Shown: positions 35,193 to 44,802 of the stretch, piece by piece
Layout of the letters: the number at the start of each line of letters is the position of its first letter
How positions within the stretch are numbered: the stretch's first letter is position 1
Assembly: GCA_002753505.1 (NCBI GenBank)
Contig: PEAG01000003.1
Coordinates: 1-64,000 of the forward strand
DNA: 64,000 bases
Source of the DNA: Magnetococcales bacterium HCHbin5
Lineage (GTDB): Bacteria > Pseudomonadota > Magnetococcia > Magnetococcales > Magnetaquicoccaceae
Direction: 5' to 3'
The notes under the pieces: model-generated
Told to the model about the DNA's origin: nothing
What the model saw: only the letters and a program-made list of their open reading frames with translations
The model's database searches: none
Program-made: the position numbers and the translations under genes

Positions 35193-36311
35193 CTATTGCC
35201 GCAAGGTGACCGTGATGGTGGTCCCCTCGAGCTCCGAGCTGTGCAAGGCAATCTGCCCCTGCTGGGTCTCTGCCATCAGGCGGGAGGAGTAGGTTCCCAG
35301 ACCGGTTCCACCCCTCTTGCCATGGGTGACATATTTTTCAAAAAATTTTTCACGGATGGCCTCGGGAACGGCACCCTGGTTATGAATGGCGATGGTGGCC
35401 CTCTGGTCGCCGTTGCCTAAAGCGATCGTTATCGCCTCTCCCGTCCCAGAGGCCTCCATGGCATTTTTGCACAGATTGGCAAACATGGTATAACAGAGGG
35501 TTTTGTCCCCCAGAACGGTAAAGGTTTGCCCCTCTTGCAGCCGTTGGCCGTCCACGGTTATGACAGCCGTCAGCTGTTTTCTGTCAATCCATACCCGATG
35601 GTCCGCCAAAATACGTTGCAAGATCGGCACCAGTGAGATCTCTTGCAACTGGGCCTCATAGCGTCCCTGTTCCATATTGATCAGATTCATCGACATGTTG
35701 ACCATCTCCTGCAACCGGTTGGCCGAGTCACGGATCATCAGGAAAAACTCTCTTTGCTCCGATGGAGCGAGTTGATCATCCTCCAGCAACAGCTCTGAAC
35801 AACCCAGAATGCCGTTGATGGGGGTTTTGAGATCGTGGCGCGAAATGGCCTCCACATCCTTGCGCAACCTTTCCATCTCCTGCAGGGCAATATATTGCTG
35901 TTTGAGTTGGGCATGCGCCGCGTGCATGGCCAGGTGGGTTGCCACCCTGGCCATGACAACCGGAATGCTGAACGGCTTGGAGATATAATCCACTGCTCCC
36001 GCATCAAACCCCCGGGTCTCATCTTCTGCCTGATCCTTGGCGGTGATAAAAATGACCGGGATCTCCCGCGTGACCGGGTTTGCCTTCAACTGCTCACAGA
36101 CCTCAAAACCATCCATCTCAGGCATCATCACATCCAGCAGGATCAGGTTTGGCAACGGCGCAACCGTCGCTGCCTTCAGAGCCACCTTGCCATTGATGGC
36201 TGGCCGGACGGTATACAGCTCACCCAATACCCTTTTCAGAATGGCAATGTTTTCCGGGGAATCATCCACGACCAGGATGGTACTGCGTGGCGGGTTTGCC
36301 TCATTTTCCAT
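35193..36311 (-). CDS. Soluble REC-histidine kinase
   Basis: 372 aa: receiver (Asp60 in LILLDVMMPEMDG), HisKA-like helix pair with H-box SRHDLKTPING (His159) and HATPase with N-box NLCKNAMEAS and G-box GTGLGTYSS. The phospho-acceptor His is followed by Asp-Leu-Lys rather than Glu-Ile/Leu-Arg. The same family is found in the 515-aa protein at 36434, with shared stretches such as FFEKYVTHGK. Input is presumably phosphorylation of its own receiver, so the protein acts as a relay node. Confidence 0.9.
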   Translation of the reverse strand: MENEANPPRSTILVVDDSPENIAILKRVLGELYTVRPAINGKVALKAATVAPLPNLILLDVMMPEMDGFEVCEQLKANPVTREIPVIFITAKDQAEDETRGFDAGAVDYISKPFSIPVVMARVATHLAMHAAHAQLKQQYIALQEMERLRKDVEAISRHDLKTPINGILGCSELLLEDDQLAPSEQREFFLMIRDSANRLQEMVNMSMNLINMEQGRYEAQLQEISLVPILQRILADHRVWIDRKQLTAVITVDGQRLQEGQTFTVLGDKTLCYTMFANLCKNAMEASGTGEAITIALGNGDQRATIAIHNQGAVPEAIREKFFEKYVTHGKRGGTGLGTYSSRLMAETQQGQIALHSSELEGTTITVTLRQ

Positions 36312-36352
36312 TCACTCTCTCTCCCAAAGTTTGCCAAGCCAATGCGCTGCGC

Positions 36353-36381
36353 ATTGTTTTCAGTATATACCAATATTGCAA
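36353..36381 (-). promoter_or_regulatory. Shared promoter-like element, copy 3 (REC-kinase operon)
   Basis: Minus strand: TTGCAA (36381-36376), spacer TATTGGTATATACTGAA (17 bases), AACAAT (36358-36353), 41 bases before the ATG at 36311. The boxes and spacing equal the other copies; the spacer is less similar. An extended -10 form (TTGGTATATACT) inside the spacer is an alternative reading. Confidence 0.5.
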
Positions 36382-36433
36382 GCTCAATTTTCCGCACAAT
36401 CCACGCTTCCTGCCACCTCTCGCTGATACGGTT

Positions 36434-37981
36434 TTATGCGGTTCGCTGGGCAATCTGTTGAAGCGTATCCAGCAATTTTTGTTTTCGGATCGGTTTGGCA
36501 AGTAACTGGCAGTATCCGATCTCCAGGATGGCAGAGTTGTCTTCGGCCTCGGTTTGACCGGAAAGGATCACGATGGGCACGGGCGTGCGGCCCACCCTTT
36601 GTTCCCATTGGCGAATTCGACGAACAGCGGTAATGCCGTCCATGACCGGCATCTGAACATCCATGACCACGACATCAAAGGGGGGCTCTTCCTGCACGCG
36701 GGAGAGTGCTTCCATCCCGTTGCTGACGATGACCAGCTGGTGTGCGGTATGCGCCAGATAGGTGGCAAGCAGAAGCTGATTCTCCTCCGTATCTTCCGCC
36801 AGCAGAATGTGCAGGCCCTTGGTTGCGGTTTGCCCCGGATTGACAGCCGTCACAACAGGGGTTCTGGGGAGGCTGACAATAACGGAAGTTTGACCCGCCT
36901 GACTGCTGTCCAGCTTGACCCGGCCACCCTGGATGCGTGCCGCCAGTTGCGCCGAATAGGTTCCCAGTCCTGTGCCATAGGTTTTGCCGTGGGTGACATA
37001 TTTATTGAAAAATGTCTGCCGGATGGCCTCCGGCACCTCCCCAGAGTTGGTGATCCGAACAATCCCGACCTGATCAGCCGTTGTCAGGTGGATCGATATG
37101 GTTTCATGATTCGCAGAGGCTTCGATGGCATTCAGAATCAGATTATAGAACAGGGAATAACAGAGCATTTTTTCCCCCGTCACATAAAAAGAGGCGGGTG
37201 TGCTGGACAATGCCGGATCCTGGATCTCAACATGGATGCCTCTGGGATGGATCTGTTTGCCAAGATCCCCGACGATATGCTGCAAAACATCCAGCAGATC
37301 AAACCACTCAGGTTGGAGCTGATAACTGCCATTTTCCATCTTGAACAGATCCAACGACCTGTTGAGCATCTCCAGTATGAGATAGCCGCTTTTCTCAATC
37401 TGCCTCAGCAGGGCCTGTTGTCCTTCAGTAAAGACGCCGTCTGCCAGCAAAACCTCCGGCAGGCCCAGGACGGCGGAGAGTGGGCCTTTGATGTCGTGAT
37501 GGGAGATACGTTCCACATCCTCACGAATTTTTAATGCCTGCTGGAGGGCTTTGTTTTTTTGATGCAGCTCCTGTTTGGCGCGTTGGTAGGCAATGGTGTT
37601 TTGACTTCTGGCTACCAATACCGCCGGACTGCTGGGCTTGCGGATAAAATCCACCGCTCCCAGCTCCAGACCGAGCGATTCATCCTCCTGGGAATCCTTG
37701 CAGGTCAAGAAGATGACCGGGATTTTGCGTGTCGCCGGATGCGCCTTTAACTGTCGGCAAACCTCATAGCCATCCATTTCCGGCATCAGAATATCCAGCA
37801 GGATCAGATCAATCTCGTCGGCGGCGGCGATGGGAACCACCTGCTCCCCCCGAATGGCAACCTTGACCAGAAAAAAACGGTCCAGCGCGGCCTTGAAAAT
37901 TTTTATCTGATCCGGTTGATCGTCAACCAACAGGATGGTGCCTGCCCTGGCTTTTGATTTTGGAGACGGTGGCTGGATCAT
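36434..37981 (-). CDS. Soluble REC-kinase-REC hybrid
   Basis: 515 aa: N-terminal receiver (Asp63), H-box SHHDIKGPLSAVLG (His162), HATPase (NLILNAIEAS, GTGLGTYSA) and C-terminal receiver ([12 protein letters not shown]). The kinase core is paralogous to that of the neighbouring 372-aa protein. The C-terminal receiver belongs to the same subfamily as those of the multi-PAS and MASE1 kinases (RIRQWEQ motif). GAGGAG lies four bases before the ATG. It begins 22 bp after the 1454-aa kinase and probably shares its transcript. Confidence 0.92.
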   Translation of the reverse strand: MIQPPSPKSKARAGTILLVDDQPDQIKIFKAALDRFFLVKVAIRGEQVVPIAAADEIDLILLDILMPEMDGYEVCRQLKAHPATRKIPVIFLTCKDSQEDESLGLELGAVDFIRKPSSPAVLVARSQNTIAYQRAKQELHQKNKALQQALKIREDVERISHHDIKGPLSAVLGLPEVLLADGVFTEGQQALLRQIEKSGYLILEMLNRSLDLFKMENGSYQLQPEWFDLLDVLQHIVGDLGKQIHPRGIHVEIQDPALSSTPASFYVTGEKMLCYSLFYNLILNAIEASANHETISIHLTTADQVGIVRITNSGEVPEAIRQTFFNKYVTHGKTYGTGLGTYSAQLAARIQGGRVKLDSSQAGQTSVIVSLPRTPVVTAVNPGQTATKGLHILLAEDTEENQLLLATYLAHTAHQLVIVSNGMEALSRVQEEPPFDVVVMDVQMPVMDGITAVRRIRQWEQRVGRTPVPIVILSGQTEAEDNSAILEIGYCQLLAKPIRKQKLLDTLQQIAQRTA

Positions 37982-38003
37982 GGGGCTCCTCTCGACGCTG
38001 AAT

Positions 38004-41000
38004 TTATTCCATACCTGTTTCTGCCAACGGAACGCCAGAGGCCTCTGCCCATTGCCGCAACAGTTTCAAAGAGGCCTCGTAGTCAAAATCATCCAAAGAG
38101 TGCTTGATGGTGCGCAGATGCGCACGATCCTGGCTGCTTTTTACCACTTCTTCCATCGCTTCGACAACGGTTTCCACGTCGGAATTAAAATGGGACAGAT
38201 ATTCTGCCGCCTGTTTGAACAGTGGTGTCAGGGCCGCGATGTCTGTTGTGCCCTCTTCTGCGGGGGGAGTCTCTTCGGACGGTTTGGGCATTGCCTCATC
38301 CAGCATGACAAGTACGCTGTCCAACTCCCTGGAGGTCTGTTCTATCAGGGCCTGGAGTCGCTCTCTCCCCATGCCAGAGCCAGCTCCATGCTCAATCTTT
38401 TGGGCTGCATCCCGCAGGTCGGTGGCACCGATGGTGGCCGCCACCCCCTTCAGCGTGTGCCCCGTACGCTCCAGGGTCGACCACTCCCCGGCATTCAGCA
38501 GATCGGTCATGGTACGACAGGCATCCCGCTGGTTTTGGACAAACTTGGCCAGAATGTCCCAATACAAGGGGAGGCTGCCCCCCATGTTGCGCAGACCGGC
38601 CCGGGTGTCGAGACCCGGCAGATGGGGGAGCGAATCCACTCCTTCCGTCGGCATGTTGTCAGATACCGCTTCCGGCCCAGGGACGCTGACAGCGGGGAGC
38701 CATCTGGCCAATACGGCGTAAAGATTGCGGGGATCTATCGGCTTGGATACATAGTCGTTCATGCCCGCTGCCAGGCAGATCTCCCGGTCTCCCTTCATGG
38801 CATTGGCGGTCATGGCGATAATGGGCAGATCCCGGAATTGCTCCTGTCGCCGAATACGACGGGTCGCCTCATAGCCGTCCATGACAGGCATCTGAACATC
38901 CATCAGGACAATGTCAAATGGTAATTGCTGAATTTTTTCAATCGCTTCCATTCCATTACCAGCAATCTCTATCTGCAATCCTGCATGAGCCAGAATGCCC
39001 TGCGCCACCTCCTGATTGATCTCGTTGTCGTCCACCAGCAACACTTTACCGTTGATGGTGGTGGCGGGCAGATCGGTTTCAGTCACGGAGGTCTGATGTC
39101 CACCGATCGCATTGGGTATCATCTCCAGCAGGGCAGATGCGGTAATCGGTTTGACCAACAGGTGGGGAATGCCCTGTCGCAAGGAGGAAGACATCACCTC
39201 TTCCCGGCCATAAGCGGTAATCAAAATCACCGGCGGTGCCTGTTCCCCCAATGTTGTCCGCATCTGGCGTACCGCCTCCAGACCATCCATGACTGGCATG
39301 CGCCAGTCCATCAGGACCAGACCAAAGGGATCTGCACTGGCGGCAGCCTGGACGATCTGGTTGACGGCCTGCTTGCCATCCTCGGCCTCATCCACCCGAC
39401 AGTGGAAGGGTAACAGCATATCCCGGCAGACCCGGCGGGCGACCGGATGGTCATCTGCCACCAGAATGTGCAACCCGTCAAGCTGGGGAGCGTTTACCTG
39501 GGGATCGGTGAAATTTTTGCTGTCCGCCAGCGGAAATGCGAGTTGAAAACTGAAAACACTGCCCTGTTCCGGCTCACTGGTCACGCGCAGCCTGCCTCCC
39601 ATCATCTCCACCAGATGGCGACTGATGGCCAGGCCCAGGCCGGTACCACCAAAACGGCGCGTGGTGGAGGTATCAGCCTGGGTAAAGGCATTGAACAGGT
39701 TGGCCATCTGTTCGGGTGTCATGCCGATACCGGTGTCCCGGACCCGAAAATCTATGGTGGCCTGCTCCGCAGTCAAATCGGCCAGCAGGATTTCAAAACA
39801 GACCTCGCCCTGCTCGGTAAACTTGACGGCATTGCCCACAAGGTTGAGCAGAACCTGCCCCAGACGCAACGGATCCCCTATCAGCAGGGCAGGAATGCGG
39901 TGATCCACCGAGGCAATCAGCTCCAGGGATTTATCCTGAGTCTTGGGGGCTGCCATGGCAGCCACCTGGTCAGCCACCTTGTCCATGGAAAACGGGATCG
40001 ACTCCATGGTCAGTTTGCCGGCTTCTATCTTGGAAAAATCGAGAATATCGTTGATAATGTGCAACAAGGAACGGCTGGCTTGGTCTATGCGGCTCAAAAA
40101 ATGGCGTTGCTCCGTGGTCAGGTCGGTTTTTGCAGCCAGGTAGACCATGCCGGTGATGGCGTTGATGGGGGTGCGGATTTCATGGCTCATGTTGGCCAGA
40201 AAGCCGCTCTTGGCCTGGGTGGCCACTTCGGCCGCCTCCTTGGCCTGCTGCAAGGCAATTTCAGACTCTTTGCGTTCGGTAATATCCAACAGAGTGCCGA
40301 CCATGCGCTGGGACTGGCTCCCATCCTGGGACTGCACAATGGCCCCCTTGGAAACAACCCACCTGAGTTGTCCATCCGGGGTGCGGATGCGATACTCCAC
40401 CTCATAGCTGGCACGCTGTCCCTGTTTGTACGCATTGCCAATCTCTTTCACCCGCTCCCGATCCTCGGGGTAGATGCTTTCGTACCACCAATCGCGATCA
40501 ATGGGGAGTGATTTATCACTGGCAAAACCGAGAATCTCCTTGTAGCGGCTATTGACCACAGTCTGCCCCGTCGTCATGTCCGCATCCCAGAAGCCCAGAT
40601 TGCCCCCTTTCAGGGCCAATTCCTGGCGTTCCTGACTGATTCGCAGCAGCGTTGTGCGCTCTTCCAGTGCCACACTGTTGCGGTGCAAGACCAGGTAGTA
40701 GACCAGCATCAACAGGCTGACCAGCAGAGAGATGAGAATCCCAAACATTCGGTTGATCTGGTCCGTTTTTTCGTGTTTCAGCATCAGAACCGACCAGCCA
40801 TCCGGGTTGATCTCAACCCGTCCCACCCAATGCTGGTTTCGGTGTTTTCGGTCCGTCATGTGGAGTTTGCTGCCATGCGCGGGTTCTGTGTTGAACAGGG
40901 GATGGTTGTTGGAGAGCAGCCCGAATTGCTTGGATTCGTTCAATCGGGCCAGCGTTACCGGAGAGAGGGGCCACAAAGGCTGGGGGGTAAACCCCGCTTT

Positions 41001-42368
41001 CCCGGCCAGCAAGGCAACGCCGTCCCGATTCAACAAAAAAATTTCCCCGAAGCCTGTCAGTCCCAATTCATTGGCGTCCAGGACTTTTTTGATGACGGCC
41101 ACGCCGGTGATGCGTCGCTCCCCTTTGGCATCATATATCGGGGCACTGGCGTAATAACCCGGTTCCCGGCTCACAACCCCATAGGCAAAATAGCCGCCAT
41201 TTTTTCCTGTCATGGCTTGCTGAAAATAGGGGCGGAATCGAAAATCCTTGCCGACAAAACTGGTCGGGGTATTTCTGTTGGAGGCTGCAATGACGATACC
41301 CTCGGCATCAAGGATATAGGCTTCGCCACGGACGCTGGAGGCCAGTTGATCTACATCCAAATTGAGGGCGTTCATCTGTTCCGGTTGCAGGGGAACCTTG
41401 TCCAGTATGGGCTGGGTAATGCCGGCCAAGGCAATCACCCCCCCATCCGCCGCATAAATTTCCCGGTTCAGGCGGTTGACCACAGAGTCCAGGCTGACCC
41501 GCAACTCTTCCATCTGGTCAGTGTGTTGCATGGAGCCCAACAGATCTGTCAGCACCCAGCCGCCGCTCAACAGCAGCAGCAGCCCGCCAAGAAAAATGCG
41601 GGAATAGTCCCGTTGTTGCTGGGTGATGGGGAGCGTTGCAGCCTGTTCCGCTGTCGCTCTCCAGAGGGCGATGGTCAGAAGAGCTGCCAGCAGGCTCCTG
41701 ACCAGTTGCACCGGAACGCCAGCAACGCGCAAAAAACTTTCCGAATTTACGATTGTGGCGGGCCAAAGCTCAACCGGGGGGGCGATCAACCCGCTGGCAA
41801 CCCCATATCCGGCCATGGCAACGGCGCAAACACGGAACCATTTCCGTTGTCGTCCGCTGATAGCAGAAGACAGAGCGTGCCACAAAAGCCAGCCACTGAC
41901 GACGCAAGAGGGAAAGGCGATACCATACCGGATGATGGCCGGGAAACTCTCCAGCCCCTGGGTCCAGGAAAAGAGACCGAGTAGCAAGGCCAGCAATAAT
42001 GACAATCCGGGAATGTAAGAAAAATTTTGATAGCGGGCCAACCCGCGCAAGGCAAGTTCAGCCAGATAGAGAAAAGAGATGGCCTGCAACAGGATACCCG
42101 CACCACCCAGCAACGGGGAATCCCCCAGGAACATCTGGGCCAACTCCAACCATTCCGAGACGCCGTGGGTAAAGCCAAAGATCCCTAACAGACGAAAATC
42201 GACAAAGCTTTTATGCTCCTTGGGGAGTGAAAAACAGACGACGCCCAAAATCAGAAAACTGAGCCCATAGATAAAGTAGATGTAGTCCATCTGACTGGCA
42301 AAAAAACCGTGGGGCACCAGTACCGGGACGGGAACCGTATCCGTGATTTGGGATAAAGGATGGGACAT
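38004..42368 (-). CDS. Large membrane hybrid kinase: 7TM-like, Cache, PAS, HK, REC, REC, Hpt
   Basis: 1454 aa. ATG 42368 (GGTGGAG upstream) replaces an upstream open start. Residues about 20-240 hold several transmembrane helices ([20 protein letters not shown] and others). A further helix (about 260-280) leads into a periplasmic double-Cache-like sensor (about 290-515), closed by another helix (about 525-550). PAS (about 575-690), HisKA ([10 protein letters not shown], His729), HATPase, two receivers ([13 protein letters not shown] and [13 protein letters not shown]) and Hpt ([11 protein letters not shown]) follow. An extra helical tail of about 80 residues ends the protein. It contains every module of a complete phosphorelay except an output. 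Ligand unknown. Confidence 0.93.
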   Translation of the reverse strand: MSHPLSQITDTVPVPVLVPHGFFASQMDYIYFIYGLSFLILGVVCFSLPKEHKSFVDFRLLGIFGFTHGVSEWLELAQMFLGDSPLLGGAGILLQAISFLYLAELALRGLARYQNFSYIPGLSLLLALLLGLFSWTQGLESFPAIIRYGIAFPSCVVSGWLLWHALSSAISGRQRKWFRVCAVAMAGYGVASGLIAPPVELWPATIVNSESFLRVAGVPVQLVRSLLAALLTIALWRATAEQAATLPITQQQRDYSRIFLGGLLLLLSGGWVLTDLLGSMQHTDQMEELRVSLDSVVNRLNREIYAADGGVIALAGITQPILDKVPLQPEQMNALNLDVDQLASSVRGEAYILDAEGIVIAASNRNTPTSFVGKDFRFRPYFQQAMTGKNGGYFAYGVVSREPGYYASAPIYDAKGERRITGVAVIKKVLDANELGLTGFGEIFLLNRDGVALLAGKAGFTPQPLWPLSPVTLARLNESKQFGLLSNNHPLFNTEPAHGSKLHMTDRKHRNQHWVGRVEINPDGWSVLMLKHEKTDQINRMFGILISLLVSLLMLVYYLVLHRNSVALEERTTLLRISQERQELALKGGNLGFWDADMTTGQTVVNSRYKEILGFASDKSLPIDRDWWYESIYPEDRERVKEIGNAYKQGQRASYEVEYRIRTPDGQLRWVVSKGAIVQSQDGSQSQRMVGTLLDITERKESEIALQQAKEAAEVATQAKSGFLANMSHEIRTPINAITGMVYLAAKTDLTTEQRHFLSRIDQASRSLLHIINDILDFSKIEAGKLTMESIPFSMDKVADQVAAMAAPKTQDKSLELIASVDHRIPALLIGDPLRLGQVLLNLVGNAVKFTEQGEVCFEILLADLTAEQATIDFRVRDTGIGMTPEQMANLFNAFTQADTSTTRRFGGTGLGLAISRHLVEMMGGRLRVTSEPEQGSVFSFQLAFPLADSKNFTDPQVNAPQLDGLHILVADDHPVARRVCRDMLLPFHCRVDEAEDGKQAVNQIVQAAASADPFGLVLMDWRMPVMDGLEAVRQMRTTLGEQAPPVILITAYGREEVMSSSLRQGIPHLLVKPITASALLEMIPNAIGGHQTSVTETDLPATTINGKVLLVDDNEINQEVAQGILAHAGLQIEIAGNGMEAIEKIQQLPFDIVLMDVQMPVMDGYEATRRIRRQEQFRDLPIIAMTANAMKGDREICLAAGMNDYVSKPIDPRNLYAVLARWLPAVSVPGPEAVSDNMPTEGVDSLPHLPGLDTRAGLRNMGGSLPLYWDILAKFVQNQRDACRTMTDLLNAGEWSTLERTGHTLKGVAATIGATDLRDAAQKIEHGAGSGMGRERLQALIEQTSRELDSVLVMLDEAMPKPSEETPPAEEGTTDIAALTPLFKQAAEYLSHFNSDVETVVEAMEEVVKSSQDRAHLRTIKHSLDDFDYEASLKLLRQWAEASGVPLAETGME

Positions 42369-42466
42369 GATACTCCACCGATTACATCTGGGTTTTTTAT
42401 TGAACTGGGTTCTCTGTCCAACGGTTGCCAAGCGATTGTGAACTGCTTCCCCCATACCCGATATGG

Positions 42467-42495
42467 ATTGTTTTCTCTTTTTGCCAAAATTGCAA
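42467..42495 (-). promoter_or_regulatory. Shared promoter-like element, copy 4 (1454-aa kinase)
   Basis: Minus strand: TTGCAA (42495-42490), spacer TTTTGGCAAAAAGAGAA (17 bases), AACAAT (42472-42467), 98 bases before the ATG at 42368. It shares boxes and spacing with the other three copies, the GGCAAAAA core with copy 1 and the GAA spacer end with copies 2 and 3 (GGCAAAAA only in part). Confidence 0.5.
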
Positions 42496-42544
42496 CATTT
42501 TTTTTCTCAGCCCTGGCTGTTTTTGCCAATTTATCCTATTGACG

Positions 42545-42585
42545 ACCCAATCAAGGCTGCTGTCATCCCGTCTCCTTGATTGGGT
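42545..42585 (-). terminator. Strong stem-loop after the Old Yellow Enzyme gene
   Basis: ACCCAATCAAGG (42545-42556) pairs perfectly with CCTTGATTGGGT (42574-42585): a 12-bp stem with a 17-base loop, 18 bp beyond the stop of the minus-strand oxidoreductase gene. The T-rich tail (TGTTTGTTT) is on the plus-strand side, so as a minus-strand terminator it would be atypical. It separates the oxidoreductase gene from the kinase promoter. Confidence 0.55.
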
Positions 42586-42603
42586 TGTTTGTTTCCGGCT
42601 CTG

Positions 42604-43680
42604 TCATGGATTGGGCAGCAGTGGGTAATCGTTATAGCCAGCCGGGCCGAAAGAGTAAAAAGTGGCGGGATCCGGCTGATTCAGGGGGGCACCGCTCCGG
42701 AATCGGGCTGGCAGATCCGGGTTGGCCAGGAAGGGAACCCCGAAAGCCACCGCATCCAACCTTCCGTCCGTAACGGCCGCATTGGCTTCATCGGCGGTAT
42801 AGCCCAAATTGCCAACGAGTATCCCCTGGTAATGGGTACGGATCGGGGAGAGTATGTCGCCGGTTTGTTGCTGGAGCATATCCCCCCGAATGACATGCAG
42901 GTAGGCCAAATGGTACCGATTGAGCTCCTTGGCCAGCCAGGTGGCCAGACCGACAGGGTCACTGTCACGCATGCTGTTAAAACTGTTGAGCGGGGAGATG
43001 CGAACCCCCACACGATCATTGCCCCACACATGGCTGACCGCTTCGATCACCTCCAACAATAACCGGCCCCGATTGACCAGCGAGCCGCCATAGGGGCCGG
43101 AACTGCGCTGATTGGAGCCGTCGCGTAAAAATTGATCCAGCAGATAGCCATTGGCCCCATGTACCTCGATGCCGTCAAAACCGGCCAGCTTGGCATTTTC
43201 TGCGGCCTGCTTGAAACCGGCAACAATGTGCGGCAGTTCATAATCGGCCAACATGCGGGGGACAACGTACGCCTCCTTGCCCAGCGGGGTGTGAACGTGG
43301 GCGTCGGTAATGGCGATGGGGCTGGGTGCAACGGGTTGTTGATGGTTGTTCAGCGACGGATGACAGGCACGGCCGCCATGCCACAGTTGCAAAAATATGC
43401 GCCCGCCGGCTGCATGGACCGCCGTGGTGCTCTTTTGCCAGCCAACGATCTGCGCCCCCGAGTAGATGCCGGGCTCTTTCCAGAAGGCCGAGTTGCCCTC
43501 CATGACCATGGTCGCTTCGGCGATCAGCAAACCGGCACTGGCCCGCTGGGCATAATGCTCGGCAATCAGATCACCGGCGATATGGCCCTCTTCAGCCCGG
43601 CAGCGGGTCAGCGGGGCCATCCAGATACGGTTGGGTAACGTCAGGGTTCCCAACGACAACGGATCAAACAAAGTTGGCAT
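42604..43680 (-). CDS. Old Yellow Enzyme-family alkene reductase
   Basis: 358-aa FMN-dependent oxidoreductase of the OYE/NemA type, which reduces activated C=C bonds of enones, maleimides or nitro-compounds with NAD(P)H. The TIM-barrel hallmarks are visible: PLSLGTLTLPNRIWMAPLTR at the start, QLWHGGRA, the catalytic/FMN region DGIEVHGANGYLLDQFL, SSGPYGGSLVNRGR and GVPFLANPDLPAR near the end. ATG 43680 follows GGTGA by five bases and was preferred to ATG 43692. Cytoplasmic. Whether it belongs with the small upstream frame is unclear. Confidence 0.94.
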   Translation of the reverse strand: MPTLFDPLSLGTLTLPNRIWMAPLTRCRAEEGHIAGDLIAEHYAQRASAGLLIAEATMVMEGNSAFWKEPGIYSGAQIVGWQKSTTAVHAAGGRIFLQLWHGGRACHPSLNNHQQPVAPSPIAITDAHVHTPLGKEAYVVPRMLADYELPHIVAGFKQAAENAKLAGFDGIEVHGANGYLLDQFLRDGSNQRSSGPYGGSLVNRGRLLLEVIEAVSHVWGNDRVGVRISPLNSFNSMRDSDPVGLATWLAKELNRYHLAYLHVIRGDMLQQQTGDILSPIRTHYQGILVGNLGYTADEANAAVTDGRLDAVAFGVPFLANPDLPARFRSGAPLNQPDPATFYSFGPAGYNDYPLLPNP

Positions 43681-43685
43681 AATTT

Positions 43686-44006
43686 TCACCATTCATGGGC
43701 TGTGTTCACTCGTGGAAATCTTGAACATATCAACAACAAAACAGGGATGACACCGTTTGCCGGGTTGCGGTCAATTCCAGGGCAGGTACAGCGGCCTGGA
43801 TGTGTATCCATCACCCCAACACCTCCCGCCGACTTGATCACGAACCAGCAGAATGCTTCACTCGACAGGTCAATCAAATGACGACCAGAATACCAGCTTT
43901 CAAAGAGGCAATCCAGAAACTGCACTTCACGCTTGACCTCATTTCTGCGGCGTTCTATCATCTCTGACAGAGGGATTTCGCTGCCATGATGCGCTTTGGA
44001 CACCAT
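43686..44006 (-). CDS. Possible small hypothetical gene coupled to the reductase
   Basis: 106-aa frame starting MVSKAHHGSEIPLSEMIE, with a charged helical stretch (IERRRNEVKREVQFLDCLF) and no recognised domain. Its TGA is inside the GGTGA ribosome site of the reductase gene, the geometry of coupled genes. The start overlaps nothing but is only 4 bp from the divergent permease start. The C-terminal half looks less protein-like. It could be a chance frame in a 330-bp divergent gap. Confidence 0.35.
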   Translation of the reverse strand: MVSKAHHGSEIPLSEMIERRRNEVKREVQFLDCLFESWYSGRHLIDLSSEAFCWFVIKSAGGVGVMDTHPGRCTCPGIDRNPANGVIPVLLLICSRFPRVNTAHEW

Positions 44007-44010
44007 TCAG

Positions 44011-44802
44011 ATGCCCCAAAATCAGATAGCACACGCAAAAAGCCGCACTGCTGACAGCCATCGCCCCATGTACGGTGTTGCCTTTTTGGGTTACATGTTT
44101 GGCAATTTGGTACTGGGGTTGTTCCACCTCTCTGCCGGCCGCTATCACTATCTTTTTGTCCACTCCATCCGGCAGATCTATTTTACCGCTTTCCAGGCCT
44201 TCAAGCTGGTATTTTTTATCGGCGTCGCTTTGGGCATACTGGTGGTGCTGCCTTTTGTTTCGCTGGGTTTCACAGACATTGACATGCTCAGCTCATTGAT
44301 GGAAAAAGTTTTGTTTCATCAACTGGTTCCATTCATTGCAGCCATTGTCGCCATCGGACGCTCCGGCACGGCGATCACCTCGGAAATTGCCAGCATGCAA
44401 AACCAGCAGGTCATGGAGATGTTGCTGCTGGAGGGGATCGATCCGCACCATCTGCTGGTCCAACCGAGGGTGATCGGCATGACCATCTCCATGCTGCTGC
44501 TGACCGTCTGGATGTTTGCCGGGGCGATCCTGGGCTCCAGTACCATCGTGCTGTTTGTCGACGATGTCGGGTGGCTGCAGGTGATTCGCGCCAGTTCGGC
44601 CATGCTGACGCTGTTTGAATTGGGTATTTCGGCCCTGATGATGGTGTGGTTTGGCATTGCCATTGGCACCATACACTGCTACTACGGGTTGTTGTCCACC
44701 GATACGGTGCTGGCTGCCCGCAACCTGCCCAAGGCATTTGTGCGCTCTTTTGTGAGCTGTCTGGTGGTCATTACGCTTTTTTCCCTTGTCCGTTATGGCT
44801 GA
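44011..44802 (+). CDS. MlaE-family ABC lipid-transport permease
   Basis: 263-aa inner-membrane permease. MlaE proteins, with MlaF and an MCE protein, move phospholipids between inner and outer membrane. About five hydrophobic segments are seen, with the family hallmark AIGRSGTAITSEIASMQ and the helix LLVQPRVIGMTISM. ATG 44011 is preferred to TTG 43996; neither has a strong ribosome site. It overlaps the ATPase gene by 8 bp. In this locus MlaB and MlaC homologues are absent. Confidence 0.9.
   Translation: MPQNQIAHAKSRTADSHRPMYGVAFLGYMFGNLVLGLFHLSAGRYHYLFVHSIRQIYFTAFQAFKLVFFIGVALGILVVLPFVSLGFTDIDMLSSLMEKVLFHQLVPFIAAIVAIGRSGTAITSEIASMQNQQVMEMLLLEGIDPHHLLVQPRVIGMTISMLLLTVWMFAGAILGSSTIVLFVDDVGWLQVIRASSAMLTLFELGISALMMVWFGIAIGTIHCYYGLLSTDTVLAARNLPKAFVRSFVSCLVVITLFSLVRYG

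Noticed and set aside
40683-41984. 433-aa plus-strand frame
   Set aside because: Antisense to the sensor half of the 1454-aa kinase; Gln/His-rich shadow composition.
17374-42495. Reading TTGCAA as the -12 box of a sigma54 promoter
   Set aside because: The upstream GG at the required spacing is missing in the copies examined, and the 17-base distance to AA(T/C)AAT fits sigma70-type boxes better.
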